Shown here one piece after another: positions 14,002-22,840 of a stretch of DNA of 64,000 nt (the first letter of the stretch is position 1; the number at the start of each line of letters is the position of its first letter). Below the pieces are notes generated by a model. It ran no database searches. It worked only from the letters and a program-made list of their open reading frames with translations, and was not told the origin of the DNA. Made by a program: the position numbers and the translations under genes. This stretch comes from Solibacillus cecembensis (lineage in GTDB: Bacteria > Bacillota > Bacilli > Bacillales_A > Planococcaceae), in contig NZ_LMBZ01000001.1 in assembly GCF_001439635.1 (NCBI RefSeq), positions 186,001-250,000 on the forward strand, in the 5' to 3' direction.

Positions 14002-16707
14002 TTATTCTCCGTCCACAACCGGTTCTTCTTCAGCTCCGGGTTCTAGCGAAGTAGGAGGGGATGGTGGTATTGGATTCGTCCCAATATCAGGGGGCTCGGT
14101 GTTGTTATTTCCGTTGCCATTCCCATTATTACCATTACCTTGGCCGTTTCCATTATTCCCGTTGCCATTCCCATTATTGCCGTTCCCTTGATCGTTGCCG
14201 TTTCCATTATTCTCATTGCCTTCATCTGGATTCGGCTCTTCCGGGTTTATCGGAAGGTTTGAGTCTTCATCATCAATACCTGGGATTTCAGGGATGACTG
14301 GCTCCTCAAGTGATGTATCTTGGTTGATGTAAATCGAAGTCGATACAGGTTCACTACGGATATCGTCAGCTAATGCAACAACTGAGAAAGTATAGGTTTT
14401 CCCAGGTTCAATATTTGATATTTGAATAGCGAGTGAACTCGTGACAGAAACGACTGTTGGCGCCTCTCCATCTGCGTTCATCGTCACTTCAAACGTTACT
14501 GGTGAACCATCTTCTTGTGTGAGTGATGGATGTGCCCACGTTAAATCGACTAACTGTGTCGTATCATTGTAAAGTGCGTGTAGATTTGTCGGAGCATCCA
14601 ATGTTTCTTGTACGAACTGTTCAGATACTACTTTCGGCTCCGTTCCTTTTACAAATAACTCGGTTTTACGGTGAGTATTAGGTGTATATTCACTAGCTAA
14701 TTTTAACGGATTTGAACCTACTTCAATCGTTGCAGAAACAACAGAGCTTGGCTGTTTAAACTTAGATGATGGATTATGTTTATCTAAATCCGTCATAATT
14801 GTTTTAAATAATGTTTGCGGCAACCAACGTTCTTCCCATGTTGAAATGGCATCTTTACGCAGAGAATGACCGCCCCAAATGGCAATCGAATAATTCGTTG
14901 TATAGCCTGCAAACCAAGTGTCTGGAACTGAATTTTTCTTTAAATTAAATTTTTTAAATTCATCAGAAGAGTAGTTAGTTGTTCCTGTTTTACCAGCAAT
15001 GTCTACCCCTGAAACCATTGCTCTCTTTGCTGAGGCATTCGGCTTCGTACTGACAACGTCGCGTAAAATATCTGTCACCATATAGGCTGTGTAATCGCTC
15101 ATCGCAATCTTTTGTTTAGGCTTATAAGAATCTGATGATGAGCCATCACGGAAAACAATTTTTGATATTGCATGGGCATCGTTGTATGTTCCGTTATTTC
15201 CAAAAGCCGCATAAGAAGCTGCCATTTGAATTGGTGAAATCGCAATACGACCACCGCCAATAGCGTCAGATTCCACAAGTTGTTTGTCTGTACGAATACC
15301 GATATTTGCTAAAAATTGTTTTGAACGATCGGCTCCTACTTCACGGAATGTCTTGACAGCAGGAATGTTTCGAGAAGTGTAAAGTGCTTCACGAACAGTC
15401 ATTGGACCACCATATTTACTATCCCAGTTTGTAATCACTTGTTTAGAACCTGTATACGTAATTGGTTCATCGACCGTTGTTTCCCCTGTTGACCATTTTA
15501 AATATTCAAAAGCGGGACCATAATCGACTAATGGTTTTAATGTCGAACCAGGTGAACGCGTTGTTAAGTCGTAAGCGTGGTTATAAGGTAGGTTTCCAGA
15601 ATAATTTCGACCACCGCCGACCGCACGCAATGCGCCTGTTTCCGTATCAACGACAGCAATACCTGCTTGAATTTGTTCATTCGGGAAGTTACTGTCATTG
15701 TTTATCGTATTTTCGACAATTTTTTGTGCCTCTGGATCTAATGTTGTATACACTTTAATGCCTTCTGAAAGTAATTCTGTTTCACCCTTTGCCTCTATCT
15801 CAGATAATACAACGTCTAAAAATGCTGGATATTTAGTCGTTGTGTTCGCAATACGTTTTTCATCAGGAATTAAACCAGCTGTTACATTGGCCGTTTTCGC
15901 TGAATCAGCTTCCGTTTGCGAAATTTTATTATGCTGAACCATTAAAGAAAGGACGATATTACGTCGTTTTTCTGCACGTTCTGGATTTTTATATGGGTTA
16001 TAGTTATTTGGACTTTGCGGGATACCTGCAAGTAAAGCCGCTTCATCCAATGTTAATTCATCTAACTCTTTCCCATAAAATTCTTTTGCTGCTGTACCAA
16101 AACCGTAAATACGACCTGACATCAGTATTTTATTGAAGTACATTTCGAAAATTTGTTCTTTTGAATACTTGCGCTCTAATTGTATTGAAAGCCAAGCTTC
16201 TTGTGCTTTACGTTTTAATTTTTTCTCGTTTTTTAAGAAGGAGTTTTTTACAACTTGTTGTGTAATTGTACTCGCACCTTGTGCCCCGAAGCCATCACGG
16301 ACATTGGCGATGACGGCACTACCAAGTCGCCAAATATCGATACCAAAATGGTCGAAAAATCGTGAATCTTCTGTCGCGATAATGGCATCTCGCATTTGAA
16401 CTGGAATATCTTCATACTTTACATAATTCCGTTTTTCTGCACCAATTGTGGCAAAAAGCTCTTTATTCACATCATAAAATTCAGATGAGATGGGATCTTT
16501 TAATAATTCTTCATCTAAGTCTGGTGCGCTACTAACATAATAGGCGAATAGCCCGGCACCACCTAAAAATCCGACAACCCCTAATAAAACGACGGTTAAG
16601 AAAATTCGCTTAATCCATATACCAAAGGGTGTTTTTGTTTGTATTTTTTTCTTTTGTGATTGACGCTCGCGTTTAATATCTTCGCGAGTTCGTTTTTGTT
16701 CTGACAC
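14002..16707 (-). CDS. ponA: Bifunctional class A penicillin-binding protein 1
   Basis: A 901-residue membrane peptidoglycan synthase. One TM helix lies near residues 34-57. The GT51 glycosyltransferase follows with catalytic Glu in ATEDSRFFDH near residue 113 and GASTITQQVVKN. The transpeptidase has STLK near residue 388, SRN, and KTG in GKTGTTNYS near 571. A fibronectin type III-like domain precedes a long Asn-Gly tail ending in a Pro/acidic segment. GTG 16707 is the start: GAGGAG lies just upstream, inside the end of recU, whose stop is one base away. recU-ponA is a conserved operon. Confidence 0.95.
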   Translation of the reverse strand: MSEQKRTREDIKRERQSQKKKIQTKTPFGIWIKRIFLTVVLLGVVGFLGGAGLFAYYVSSAPDLDEELLKDPISSEFYDVNKELFATIGAEKRNYVKYEDIPVQMRDAIIATEDSRFFDHFGIDIWRLGSAVIANVRDGFGAQGASTITQQVVKNSFLKNEKKLKRKAQEAWLSIQLERKYSKEQIFEMYFNKILMSGRIYGFGTAAKEFYGKELDELTLDEAALLAGIPQSPNNYNPYKNPERAEKRRNIVLSLMVQHNKISQTEADSAKTANVTAGLIPDEKRIANTTTKYPAFLDVVLSEIEAKGETELLSEGIKVYTTLDPEAQKIVENTINNDSNFPNEQIQAGIAVVDTETGALRAVGGGRNYSGNLPYNHAYDLTTRSPGSTLKPLVDYGPAFEYLKWSTGETTVDEPITYTGSKQVITNWDSKYGGPMTVREALYTSRNIPAVKTFREVGADRSKQFLANIGIRTDKQLVESDAIGGGRIAISPIQMAASYAAFGNNGTYNDAHAISKIVFRDGSSSDSYKPKQKIAMSDYTAYMVTDILRDVVSTKPNASAKRAMVSGVDIAGKTGTTNYSSDEFKKFNLKKNSVPDTWFAGYTTNYSIAIWGGHSLRKDAISTWEERWLPQTLFKTIMTDLDKHNPSSKFKQPSSVVSATIEVGSNPLKLASEYTPNTHRKTELFVKGTEPKVVSEQFVQETLDAPTNLHALYNDTTQLVDLTWAHPSLTQEDGSPVTFEVTMNADGEAPTVVSVTSSLAIQISNIEPGKTYTFSVVALADDIRSEPVSTSIYINQDTSLEEPVIPEIPGIDDEDSNLPINPEEPNPDEGNENNGNGNDQGNGNNGNGNGNNGNGQGNGNNGNGNGNNNTEPPDIGTNPIPPSPPTSLEPGAEEEPVVDGE
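14095..14222 (-). repeat. Low-complexity Asn/Gly codon repeat inside ponA
   Basis: Tandem copies of a short unit reading AATGGCAACGG-like codons encode an NGNGNN-type tail of about 40 residues. Such tracts are prone to slippage and length change; similar N/G-rich tails occur on PBP1 of other bacilli. Confidence 0.85.
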
Positions 16708-16708
16708 G

Positions 16709-17359
16709 TTATTTCTCCTCACTTTCACAAACATTTTTGTCTGCGATGAACTTTTTTACAGCTTGTAAATAATCAAGGCGCGGCATATAACCGTCCTTCA
16801 TTTCGATTGCTTGCTGCTCAAAAACGTTTAAAGGAATCGACTTTCTACTACCATTTTGCATCATTGTCCAAAACTGCTCGATTATTTGAAAGGGTAAGGC
16901 AAAATTGCGCCCAAGTTTTGAAAAACGAATGATGAAAAAGGCGATTCCATTTTGGCATTCTACGGATTTCATATGCTCGATTTGATGTGCATGAATATTT
17001 TGCAAGGGAAAGGATGTTTTACTTTCGGTTTCCTTCGCTTCAAAGTCGATATAATAACCATTCCATACGCCATTATAATCCGTTGTCGAAGGGGTGCGGA
17101 AATAAGCTTCACGAATAACCGCTGCACTTCTTGCCGGATAATCTACTTTGACGATTTGTATCGGAACAGGTTTCTTATGAATATTTGCCAAATTTTGCTG
17201 TAAATAAAACAAATTCGTTTCATTTAAATCATCTTCAAGGCTTTTTCCGCGATTACTATACGAAATTTCGCGTTTTTTCTTCGGAACAGGTGTACTTGAT
17301 TCTGAAATTTTTGTAGGTGAGGCATTATAAATTTTTCCGTTCGGATAACGTATGACCAT
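16709..17359 (-). CDS. recU: Holliday junction resolvase RecU
   Basis: A 216-residue nuclease that cuts four-way junctions and modulates RecA in Gram-positive bacteria. The core has SNRGKSLEDDLNETNLFY, PARSAAVIREAYFRTPSTTDY and the metal-binding YIDFEAKETESKTSFPL motif of the PD-(D/E)xK fold near residues 105-120. ATG 17359 opens the frame; the ribosome site (AAGATGGTG) is modest. It is the first gene of the recU-ponA operon, divergent from the small gene at 17557. Confidence 0.95.
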   Translation of the reverse strand: MVIRYPNGKIYNASPTKISESSTPVPKKKREISYSNRGKSLEDDLNETNLFYLQQNLANIHKKPVPIQIVKVDYPARSAAVIREAYFRTPSTTDYNGVWNGYYIDFEAKETESKTSFPLQNIHAHQIEHMKSVECQNGIAFFIIRFSKLGRNFALPFQIIEQFWTMMQNGSRKSIPLNVFEQQAIEMKDGYMPRLDYLQAVKKFIADKNVCESEEK

Positions 17360-17556
17360 GAAATCACCATCTTTCTAATCATTTCCATACTTATTCATTT
17401 TATCATAAAGCGGATGAATGAAGATAAAATTTGTTTCCGAAATTACCTACGAAATCGACATATGGTAAGAGCTTTTAGCGACCTATGACTAGTTTTGCGA
17501 GTGACTATGATTTATCGATTTTGTAACGTAATCTACAAGAAAGGAGGCGTTTGCCC

Positions 17557-17754
17557 ATGTCAAAAATTTCATCCATTATCCAAACTATTGATTTCGCAAA
17601 GCAACTATTAACTGTCCAAGTACAATTAGAAGAGGCACGCGTTACGAACGAATTTTATGCCCGATTGATCGCAGGTTACCAAAAAGTAAGCTTAGCAGAA
17701 AAGCAAATGCAAGTAAAGAATACTTGTTCGCATATTAGTAGTACAATGGAGTAG
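17557..17754 (+). CDS. Small hypothetical protein, 65 residues
   Basis: ATG 17557 is placed 9 bases after AAGGAGG at 17541-17547; the upstream TTG 17551 is too close to that site. The product is soluble, helical and charged, with no recognised domain. It lies where B. subtilis has the small yppC-yppF genes, so it may correspond to one of them, but I cannot match it by sequence. Confidence 0.6.
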   Translation: MSKISSIIQTIDFAKQLLTVQVQLEEARVTNEFYARLIAGYQKVSLAEKQMQVKNTCSHISSTME

Positions 17755-17802
17755 AATTTGATAAACTAAAAGCAACTAGTCAAACTACTCGAGGTGCAAT
17801 TT

Positions 17803-18171
17803 ATGGAATTAAAAATAAATACACAACAATTACAAAATGAATGTCAGGACGCGCTCGACCGTTTTTGGGAAATGCGCCGCTTAGATAAAGAACCTGATTT
17901 TTATAATGAAGTAAAACCACATGCGGATACGATTCATGCTGCAATCAAAAATTGGCAGCAACTTGCGCATTTGTGGATTAAGGAAAACCATCCTAAAAAT
18001 TTATATGTACAACAAATTGACCATGCAGCAGACGCGATGGAACAATTTGTTGTGCAATCTTTTTATAAAGGGACGAGTAAGAAACGTTTTATTCAATCCA
18101 TTCAGTCTGTGCTATATACACTGTCGATTTTGATGAAAAAGCTAGAAGAGGCTGATGCGAATGTTGAGTAA
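17803..18171 (+). CDS. yppE: YppE-like protein (DUF1798)
   Basis: A 122-residue soluble, all-helical protein. Its length, HADTIHAAIKNWQQLA, ALDRFWEMRRLDKEPDFY and the YppE position next to the mrfA helicase gene support a DUF1798 call. ATG 17803 follows GAGGTG at 17791-17796. It overlaps mrfA by up to 17 bases, suggesting translational coupling. Biochemical function is unknown. Confidence 0.75.
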   Translation: MELKINTQQLQNECQDALDRFWEMRRLDKEPDFYNEVKPHADTIHAAIKNWQQLAHLWIKENHPKNLYVQQIDHAADAMEQFVVQSFYKGTSKKRFIQSIQSVLYTLSILMKKLEEADANVE

Positions 18172-20446
18172 AAAACGTTCGATACCTGAGCTTTTGCAAG
18201 AGTGGCAATATGACGAGGAGTTAAAGCAAAACATCAAAGGTTGGCATACGCTAGATGAAAAAAGGGCGGAGTATGCCCCGTTCCCGCAACAATTGCACCC
18301 GTCCATCATAAAGGCGCTGCAGGCAAGAGGCGTTGAGCAGCTGTATACACATCAGCGTGCGGCTTTTGATTTGGCGCAGCAAGGGAAAAATTTCACAGCG
18401 ATTACCCCGACTGCCTCTGGAAAATCATACTGCTATCACTTGCCTGTGTTACAAAAAATTTTAGAGGATTCATCAAGCCGTGCCATTTATTTATTTCCGA
18501 CAAAGGCATTAGCACAAGATCAAAAATCAGATTTACATGAATTAATCGAACAAATGGATGAGGAAATTTTAAGTTATACGTATGATGGGGATACCGCGCC
18601 AGGCATCCGCCAAAAGATTCGTAAGGCGGGGCATATCGTCATGACCAACCCGGATATGTTGCATTCGGGGATATTACCTCATCACACAAAATGGGTTTCG
18701 CTCTTTGAGAATTTAAAATACATCGTTATTGATGAATTGCATACATATAAAGGTGTTTTTGGCTCGCATGTAGCTCATGTTTTAAGAAGGTTGCAACGAA
18801 TTTGCGCATTTTATGGAAGCAATCCACTCATTATTTGTACAAGTGCCACAATTAGCAACCCACAACAATTAGCGGAATCCTTAACAAATACAAAGCACGA
18901 GCTGATTTCAAAGTCGGGTGCGCCGGTTGGTAAAAAAACCTTTCTTTTTTATAATCCACCTATTGTTCATCCAACATTCGGTGTCAGACGAAGTGCCGTA
19001 TTAGAAGTGCGCGATATTTCGAAGCGCTTGTTTGAAGCGGGAATTCAGACAATCATTTTTGCGAAATCACGCGTTCGAGTTGAAATGCTCGTTACGTATT
19101 TAAAATCTTTAACCGTAAAAAAAATTGCAGATGAATCAATTCAAGGGTACCGAGGAGGCTATCTGCCAAGTGAGCGAAGAAAGATTGAAAAAGGCTTGCG
19201 TGAAGGTGCAATCCAAATGGTCATTAGTACGAATGCTTTAGAATTGGGCGTGGATATTGGTCAATTACAAGCGTGTATTATGACAGGTTATCCGGGAAAT
19301 ATTGCAAGTGCATGGCAGCAAGCAGGTCGCGCGGGAAGACGGCAAGGTGAGGCATTAATTATATACGTTGCCCAATCAACTGCGCTTGATCAATATATCG
19401 TTCAACATCCGAGCTATATGTTAGGAAGCTCACCTGAAGAAGTACGCATTAACCCAGAAAACATGCTTATTTTAATGGACCATTTAAAGTGTGCGGCATT
19501 CGAACTGCCATTTTCGATGACTGATAGTTATGGGGAATTTGAAATTCAGGAGTTATTGCAGTTTTTAGAAGAGGAAGGGGTACTTGTTAAAACGAGCACC
19601 CAATGGCACTGGATGAGTGAGCGTTTTCCAGCCCATGATATTTCATTGCGGTCAGCAGCTCAAGAAAATGTGGTCATTATTGATATGTCAACGCCTGCAA
19701 ATACAAAAGTAATTGGTGAGATGGACACGTATAGTGCGATGACACTCCTCCATGAAGAAGCAATTTACTTACATCAAGGGATTCAATTCCAAGTGGAAAA
19801 GTTAGATTGGGAAGAGAAAAAAGCGTATGTCCGCGAGGTGGATGTGGATTATTTTACAGATGCCAACTTAGCCGTGGAACTAAAGGTGTTAAGCGAGGAT
19901 AAAATCGCACACTATGAAAGTGCTTCTGTAAGCTATGGGGACGTAGGAATTTTAGCGATCCCAACAATTTTCAAGAAAATAAAGCTACACGAAAAAAACG
20001 AAAATATTGGCTCTGGACCGATACATTTGCCACCGATGGAAATGCATACAAATGCGACGTGGTTAAGTTTTGAAGTAGTGGAAGGGTGGAATGATGTAAG
20101 GTTGGCAGAAGCACTTGAAGGTGTTGCACAAGCACTCGGCAGCTTTATCCCCTTATTTATTCATTGTGACCGTTCTGATGTTTCAGTCGTCCCGCAAGTG
20201 AAAGCGACACACAATGAAAAGCCGACGCTATTTATTTATGACAGCTACCCAGGTGGTATCGGGTTAAGTGAGAAGGTTTATGATATTATTTTAAGTCTTG
20301 TTGAAAAAGCGTTAGAGCATGTTCGTCAATGTCCATGTCCAAGTGGTTGCCCTGCATGTGTCGGTCCACAAAACAGTTTAACCGACAGTCCGAAGAAGGA
20401 CGCGATTAAATTATTGCAAAATTTAGCGGGTGAATTAAGTAATTAA
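18161..20446 (+). CDS. mrfA: MrfA (YprA) DEAD/DEAH-box DNA repair helicase
   Basis: MrfA is a 3'-5' helicase that acts with MrfB in mitomycin C damage repair in B. subtilis. This 761-residue protein has Walker A TASGKS near residues 84-89, DELH near 189-192 and QQAGRAGRRQGEAL as motif VI. The C-terminal DUF1998 zinc-binding region has cysteines in CPCPSGCPACVG near 724-735. GAAGAGG is well spaced from ATG 18161; ATG 18155, two codons earlier, is also possible. In B. subtilis mrfB follows directly; here a terminator and four small genes intervene. Confidence 0.93.
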   Translation: MLSKKRSIPELLQEWQYDEELKQNIKGWHTLDEKRAEYAPFPQQLHPSIIKALQARGVEQLYTHQRAAFDLAQQGKNFTAITPTASGKSYCYHLPVLQKILEDSSSRAIYLFPTKALAQDQKSDLHELIEQMDEEILSYTYDGDTAPGIRQKIRKAGHIVMTNPDMLHSGILPHHTKWVSLFENLKYIVIDELHTYKGVFGSHVAHVLRRLQRICAFYGSNPLIICTSATISNPQQLAESLTNTKHELISKSGAPVGKKTFLFYNPPIVHPTFGVRRSAVLEVRDISKRLFEAGIQTIIFAKSRVRVEMLVTYLKSLTVKKIADESIQGYRGGYLPSERRKIEKGLREGAIQMVISTNALELGVDIGQLQACIMTGYPGNIASAWQQAGRAGRRQGEALIIYVAQSTALDQYIVQHPSYMLGSSPEEVRINPENMLILMDHLKCAAFELPFSMTDSYGEFEIQELLQFLEEEGVLVKTSTQWHWMSERFPAHDISLRSAAQENVVIIDMSTPANTKVIGEMDTYSAMTLLHEEAIYLHQGIQFQVEKLDWEEKKAYVREVDVDYFTDANLAVELKVLSEDKIAHYESASVSYGDVGILAIPTIFKKIKLHEKNENIGSGPIHLPPMEMHTNATWLSFEVVEGWNDVRLAEALEGVAQALGSFIPLFIHCDRSDVSVVPQVKATHNEKPTLFIYDSYPGGIGLSEKVYDIILSLVEKALEHVRQCPCPSGCPACVGPQNSLTDSPKKDAIKLLQNLAGELSN

Positions 20447-20553
20447 GTTTGGTATTTGTTGTGCAACCTTAATAGCTTCATAAATAAAGAAAAGAGTAGT
20501 GAAATTGTTATTGCAGGCAAGAAACCATACTAAAACTTGATAGTTTAACCACA

Positions 20554-20592
20554 AAATACAGCCTTTATACACAGAGGCTGTATTTTTTAATT
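20554..20592 (+). terminator. Terminator after mrfA
   Basis: AAATACAGCC at 20554-20563 pairs with GGCTGTATTT at 20577-20586, followed by T. Confidence 0.85.
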
Positions 20593-20641
20593 GTCCCAGA
20601 ATATTATTACAGGTAGAATGTATACTAAATACCAGATTTGT

Positions 20642-20710
20642 TAAATAACGTAACACTGATTCAATTTACCGAACGAGAGTTCTTGAAGGTTGTACTTCAA
20701 CTAACGGCGC
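20642..20710 (+). repeat. Boundary element R1 of the small-gene array
   Basis: It starts AAATAACGTAAC and ends TTCAACTAACGGCGC, with an inner TTGAAG/CTTCAA hairpin. It is the most divergent of five elements; R4 and R5 share the AAATAACGT opening. Confidence 0.4.
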
Positions 20711-20772
20711 ATGATTATTGAATAAAAAATTCCTATTATCACATAATTTGAACGGAAAAAGGTGAGTATAAA

Positions 20773-21138
20773 ATGGAGTATAGGGCGTTGTTAAAAGAAC
20801 ATTTGTTTCAGCTAGAGGAAAAATTGTTGAAACCAGAAATCAGGACTTCAAAAGATGAACTAATTAATATACTTTCAGACAGTTTTTTTGAATTCGGAAG
20901 CTCAGGTGAAGTATTGTACAAAGATGAAAGTATTGGCGAAGTGAGTCTTAGCGTAGTACGAATGAAAATGAGTGATTTTGAGATTCATCCATTGTCTGAA
21001 GAAATAGTTTTAACAACCTACCGAATTTATAACGAGTTGAATAAATAACACTCATTACGTAGTTCGATATGGAAATTAATTGATGGACGTTGGAAGATGC
21101 ATTTTCATCAAGGGACAAAAATAACTTCTTCACTCTAA
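20773..21138 (+). pseudogene. DUF4440/SnoaL-like gene with an in-frame stop
   Basis: ATG 20773, preceded by AAAGGTG, opens a 91-codon frame that stops at TAA 21046-21048. The same frame then continues without a shift for 29 codons (HSLRSSIWKLIDGRWKMHFHQ) to TAA 21136-21138. DUF4440 proteins of about 120 residues normally end with such a HSLRSSIW...FHQGT segment, so the stop appears to cut an otherwise intact gene. The fold is NTF2-like; the role is unknown. It could be a recent nonsense mutation, a sequencing error or, less likely, readthrough. Confidence 0.7.
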
Positions 21139-21182
21139 TTCTTACTCAATTAACAGAGGATTTAGTGTAACAAATATTTCAA

Positions 21183-21214
21183 AATGTGACCAAACGACGG
21201 TTTGGGAATGTTAT
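21183..21214 (+). repeat. Palindromic boundary element R2
   Basis: CCAAAC at 21190-21195 pairs with GTTTGG at 21200-21205 around GACG; flanks are related to AACGTT. It follows the DUF4440 remnant. Confidence 0.55.
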
Positions 21215-21322
21215 AAGGATGACTTTTGAAACTTTTATAATTGAATTAACGTAAATATAGTAATTACTTATTGTAGGGATGGGATTATTGTTTTTAATTA
21301 TTATTTTTTATTTAGTTTAGGT

Positions 21323-21730
21323 GTGTTAATAGTTATAGGTAGTGCGATTTTTTTAATTCTTATGTATAGAAAGAGAGAAATTAAGTTTTGGCCGACTATT
21401 AAAATGCTGAGCGGTTTTTTAATAGGACTCCTACTTTTATGGATGACTGTTCCAAGTTTAAAATATGTAATAATGAAAGACTTTGATGTTGTTAATGGTA
21501 AATGCACGATAGAAATATCTTCATCTGGTCGTTCTTCTGATGCGACTTTCAATATGCTTCAAACAGACGAACGATTTAATTTCAATGAGATTCCTGAACT
21601 CGATGCTTATGGCAAATCAATTCCTTATTACTGTGAGGTTACGGTGACCAAAGACCGTATGTGGACAATGGATTATAAAATTTACGATTTAAAGACAAGA
21701 AAGCTTATCGATTCACACACGGGTGAGTAG
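21323..21730 (+). CDS. Small membrane-associated hypothetical protein
   Basis: From GTG 21323 the product has 135 residues, with two hydrophobic helices (about residues 1-14 and 28-46), then an outer domain with two cysteines. GTG 21323 has no good ribosome site. The frame remains open upstream to ATT 21287, which stands eight bases after AGGG, so an AUU start adding FNYYFLFSLG-like residues is possible. ATG 21279 is in another frame, so a one-base shift is a further explanation. The family is not recognised. Confidence 0.45.
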   Translation: MLIVIGSAIFLILMYRKREIKFWPTIKMLSGFLIGLLLLWMTVPSLKYVIMKDFDVVNGKCTIEISSSGRSSDATFNMLQTDERFNFNEIPELDAYGKSIPYYCEVTVTKDRMWTMDYKIYDLKTRKLIDSHTGE

Positions 21731-21778
21731 CTTATTCTTTGAAAAAATTGAAGAATAAATATACATATGTAGTTGAAA

Positions 21779-21811
21779 GAACGTTCCCAAATGGAAGCTT
21801 TGGGAAGGTTC
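21779..21811 (+). repeat. Palindromic boundary element R3
   Basis: GAACGTTCCCAAA (21779-21791) faces TTTGGGAAGGTTC (21799-21811) around a seven-base loop. Confidence 0.6.
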
Positions 21812-21886
21812 TAAGATTTAGATATAATTTCCATTTTAAAATCCTCATCATTTATACTTGTATAAAAGCTATTGGGGAGGATTTGT

Positions 21887-22105
21887 ATGGCAAGATGCAC
21901 AAATTGTAACTATAAAGGGTCATTTAAAGAAGTTATGGCTGCTGGATTTTCAAAAGACGGAAAACTATGTCCGAACTGCGGAGAAAAACAGTATGTCTCA
22001 AAAACAACGCAAAATATTATAAGTTTAGGCTCTATTAGTTTTCTACTTGCGATTATTTTCCCCTTCTTTATCAAATTGAGTGACAAAAACGATGGTTATC
22101 AATAA
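21887..22105 (+). CDS. CXXC-20-CXXC family small zinc-ribbon membrane protein
   Basis: This 72-residue protein has CTNC near residues 4-7 and CPNC near residues 28-31 about 20 residues apart, then a membrane helix near 46-64. That is the layout of the small Bacillus cxxc_20_cxxc family (TIGR04104 as I recall it). ATG 21887 follows GGGGAGG at 21874-21880. The cysteines probably bind zinc; the role is unknown. It is third in the small-gene array. Confidence 0.7.
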   Translation: MARCTNCNYKGSFKEVMAAGFSKDGKLCPNCGEKQYVSKTTQNIISLGSISFLLAIIFPFFIKLSDKNDGYQ

Positions 22106-22121
22106 TTAATACTTTATACAA

Positions 22122-22155
22122 ATAACGTTCCAAAATGAAAGGTTGGTAACCATTT
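22122..22155 (+). repeat. Palindromic boundary element R4, degenerate
   Basis: ATAACGTTCCAAAA followed by GGTTGGTAAC gives a weak palindrome with the same AACGTTC opening as R3 and R5. It lies 17 bases after the zinc-ribbon gene. Confidence 0.45.
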
Positions 22156-22198
22156 TAAAATTAATAGAAAATTGTATAATAACATAGAGGTGATAAAA

Positions 22199-22417
22199 AT
22201 GAATTTTCCAAATTTATCTCAAATACGTTTCCCAAAATTAATATTACACTCGTTGTTATTAATCATCATTTTGACACTGATATTTATAATTAGCAAAGGT
22301 ATAATTAATTGGATATTTGACACAAAAATTATTACAGGAAATGGACCTGTTAGTTCCTTAGTCCTGATTTGGACTTTCTTTGCTATTCAAAATAAAAAGT
22401 ATCAGAAAAAAGCTTAG
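22199..22417 (+). CDS. Small two-helix membrane protein
   Basis: A 72-residue product from ATG 22199, which follows AGAGGTG at 22186-22192. Two hydrophobic helices (about residues 16-36 and 49-64) are followed by a basic tail (NKKYQKKA). No family is recognised. It is the last gene in the array and is followed by R5 and a terminator. Confidence 0.55.
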   Translation: MNFPNLSQIRFPKLILHSLLLIIILTLIFIISKGIINWIFDTKIITGNGPVSSLVLIWTFFAIQNKKYQKKA

Positions 22418-22472
22418 TTTAAATAGATGTAATGCTATAATTTTGCGAATAGCTTACACATCTCATAGTTAA

Positions 22473-22506
22473 ATAACGTTCCCAAACGCAAGTTTGGAAA
22501 CGTACT
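22473..22506 (+). repeat. Palindromic boundary element R5, best preserved
   Basis: TAACGTT and CCAAAC (22482-22487) pair with GTTTGG (22492-22497) and AACGTA around loop GCAA, giving a nearly perfect hairpin. Confidence 0.6.
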
Positions 22507-22552
22507 AAAAAGCCGCGAATGTTGTTAAATCAACGTTATTTGGCTTTTTTTA
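22507..22552 (+). terminator. Terminator closing the small-gene array
   Basis: AAAAAGCC pairs with GGCTTTTTTT, with an inner GTTG/CAAC stem. The 288 bases from 22553 to mrfB show no further gene or clear site. Confidence 0.8.
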
Positions 22553-22840
22553 TAAATATTTTTATACGATGTTTTATGCATTTTCTTCAAAAGTCAGTTA
22601 TAGCAATATTTTAGTGGTGTTCGGGACACAGCTGAACGATCGACTTTAATGAATAAAATTATGCATATTTCTTAACGTTGTAAATCCGCATTTTTTTGAA
22701 GCTACTCTTTTCTTTTTTCTTAATCTCTCATTTAAAATTAGACATGCTAATATGAACTTAATAATATGGTAAGGTAGAAGTAATAAACTAGAATCAATAA
22801 TTATGTTTTTCCAAGCTATTAAATGAAATGATGTGATGAC

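Noticed and set aside
14043..14297. Open frames on both strands across the ponA Asn/Gly repeat
   Set aside because: They arise from the simple codon repeat and have no start context.
20642..22506. True integron attC sites
   Set aside because: The palindromes share only a TAACG-type opening; no integrase gene is visible and the conserved GTTRRRY/RYYYAAC pairs could not be shown, so only a cassette-like layout is claimed.
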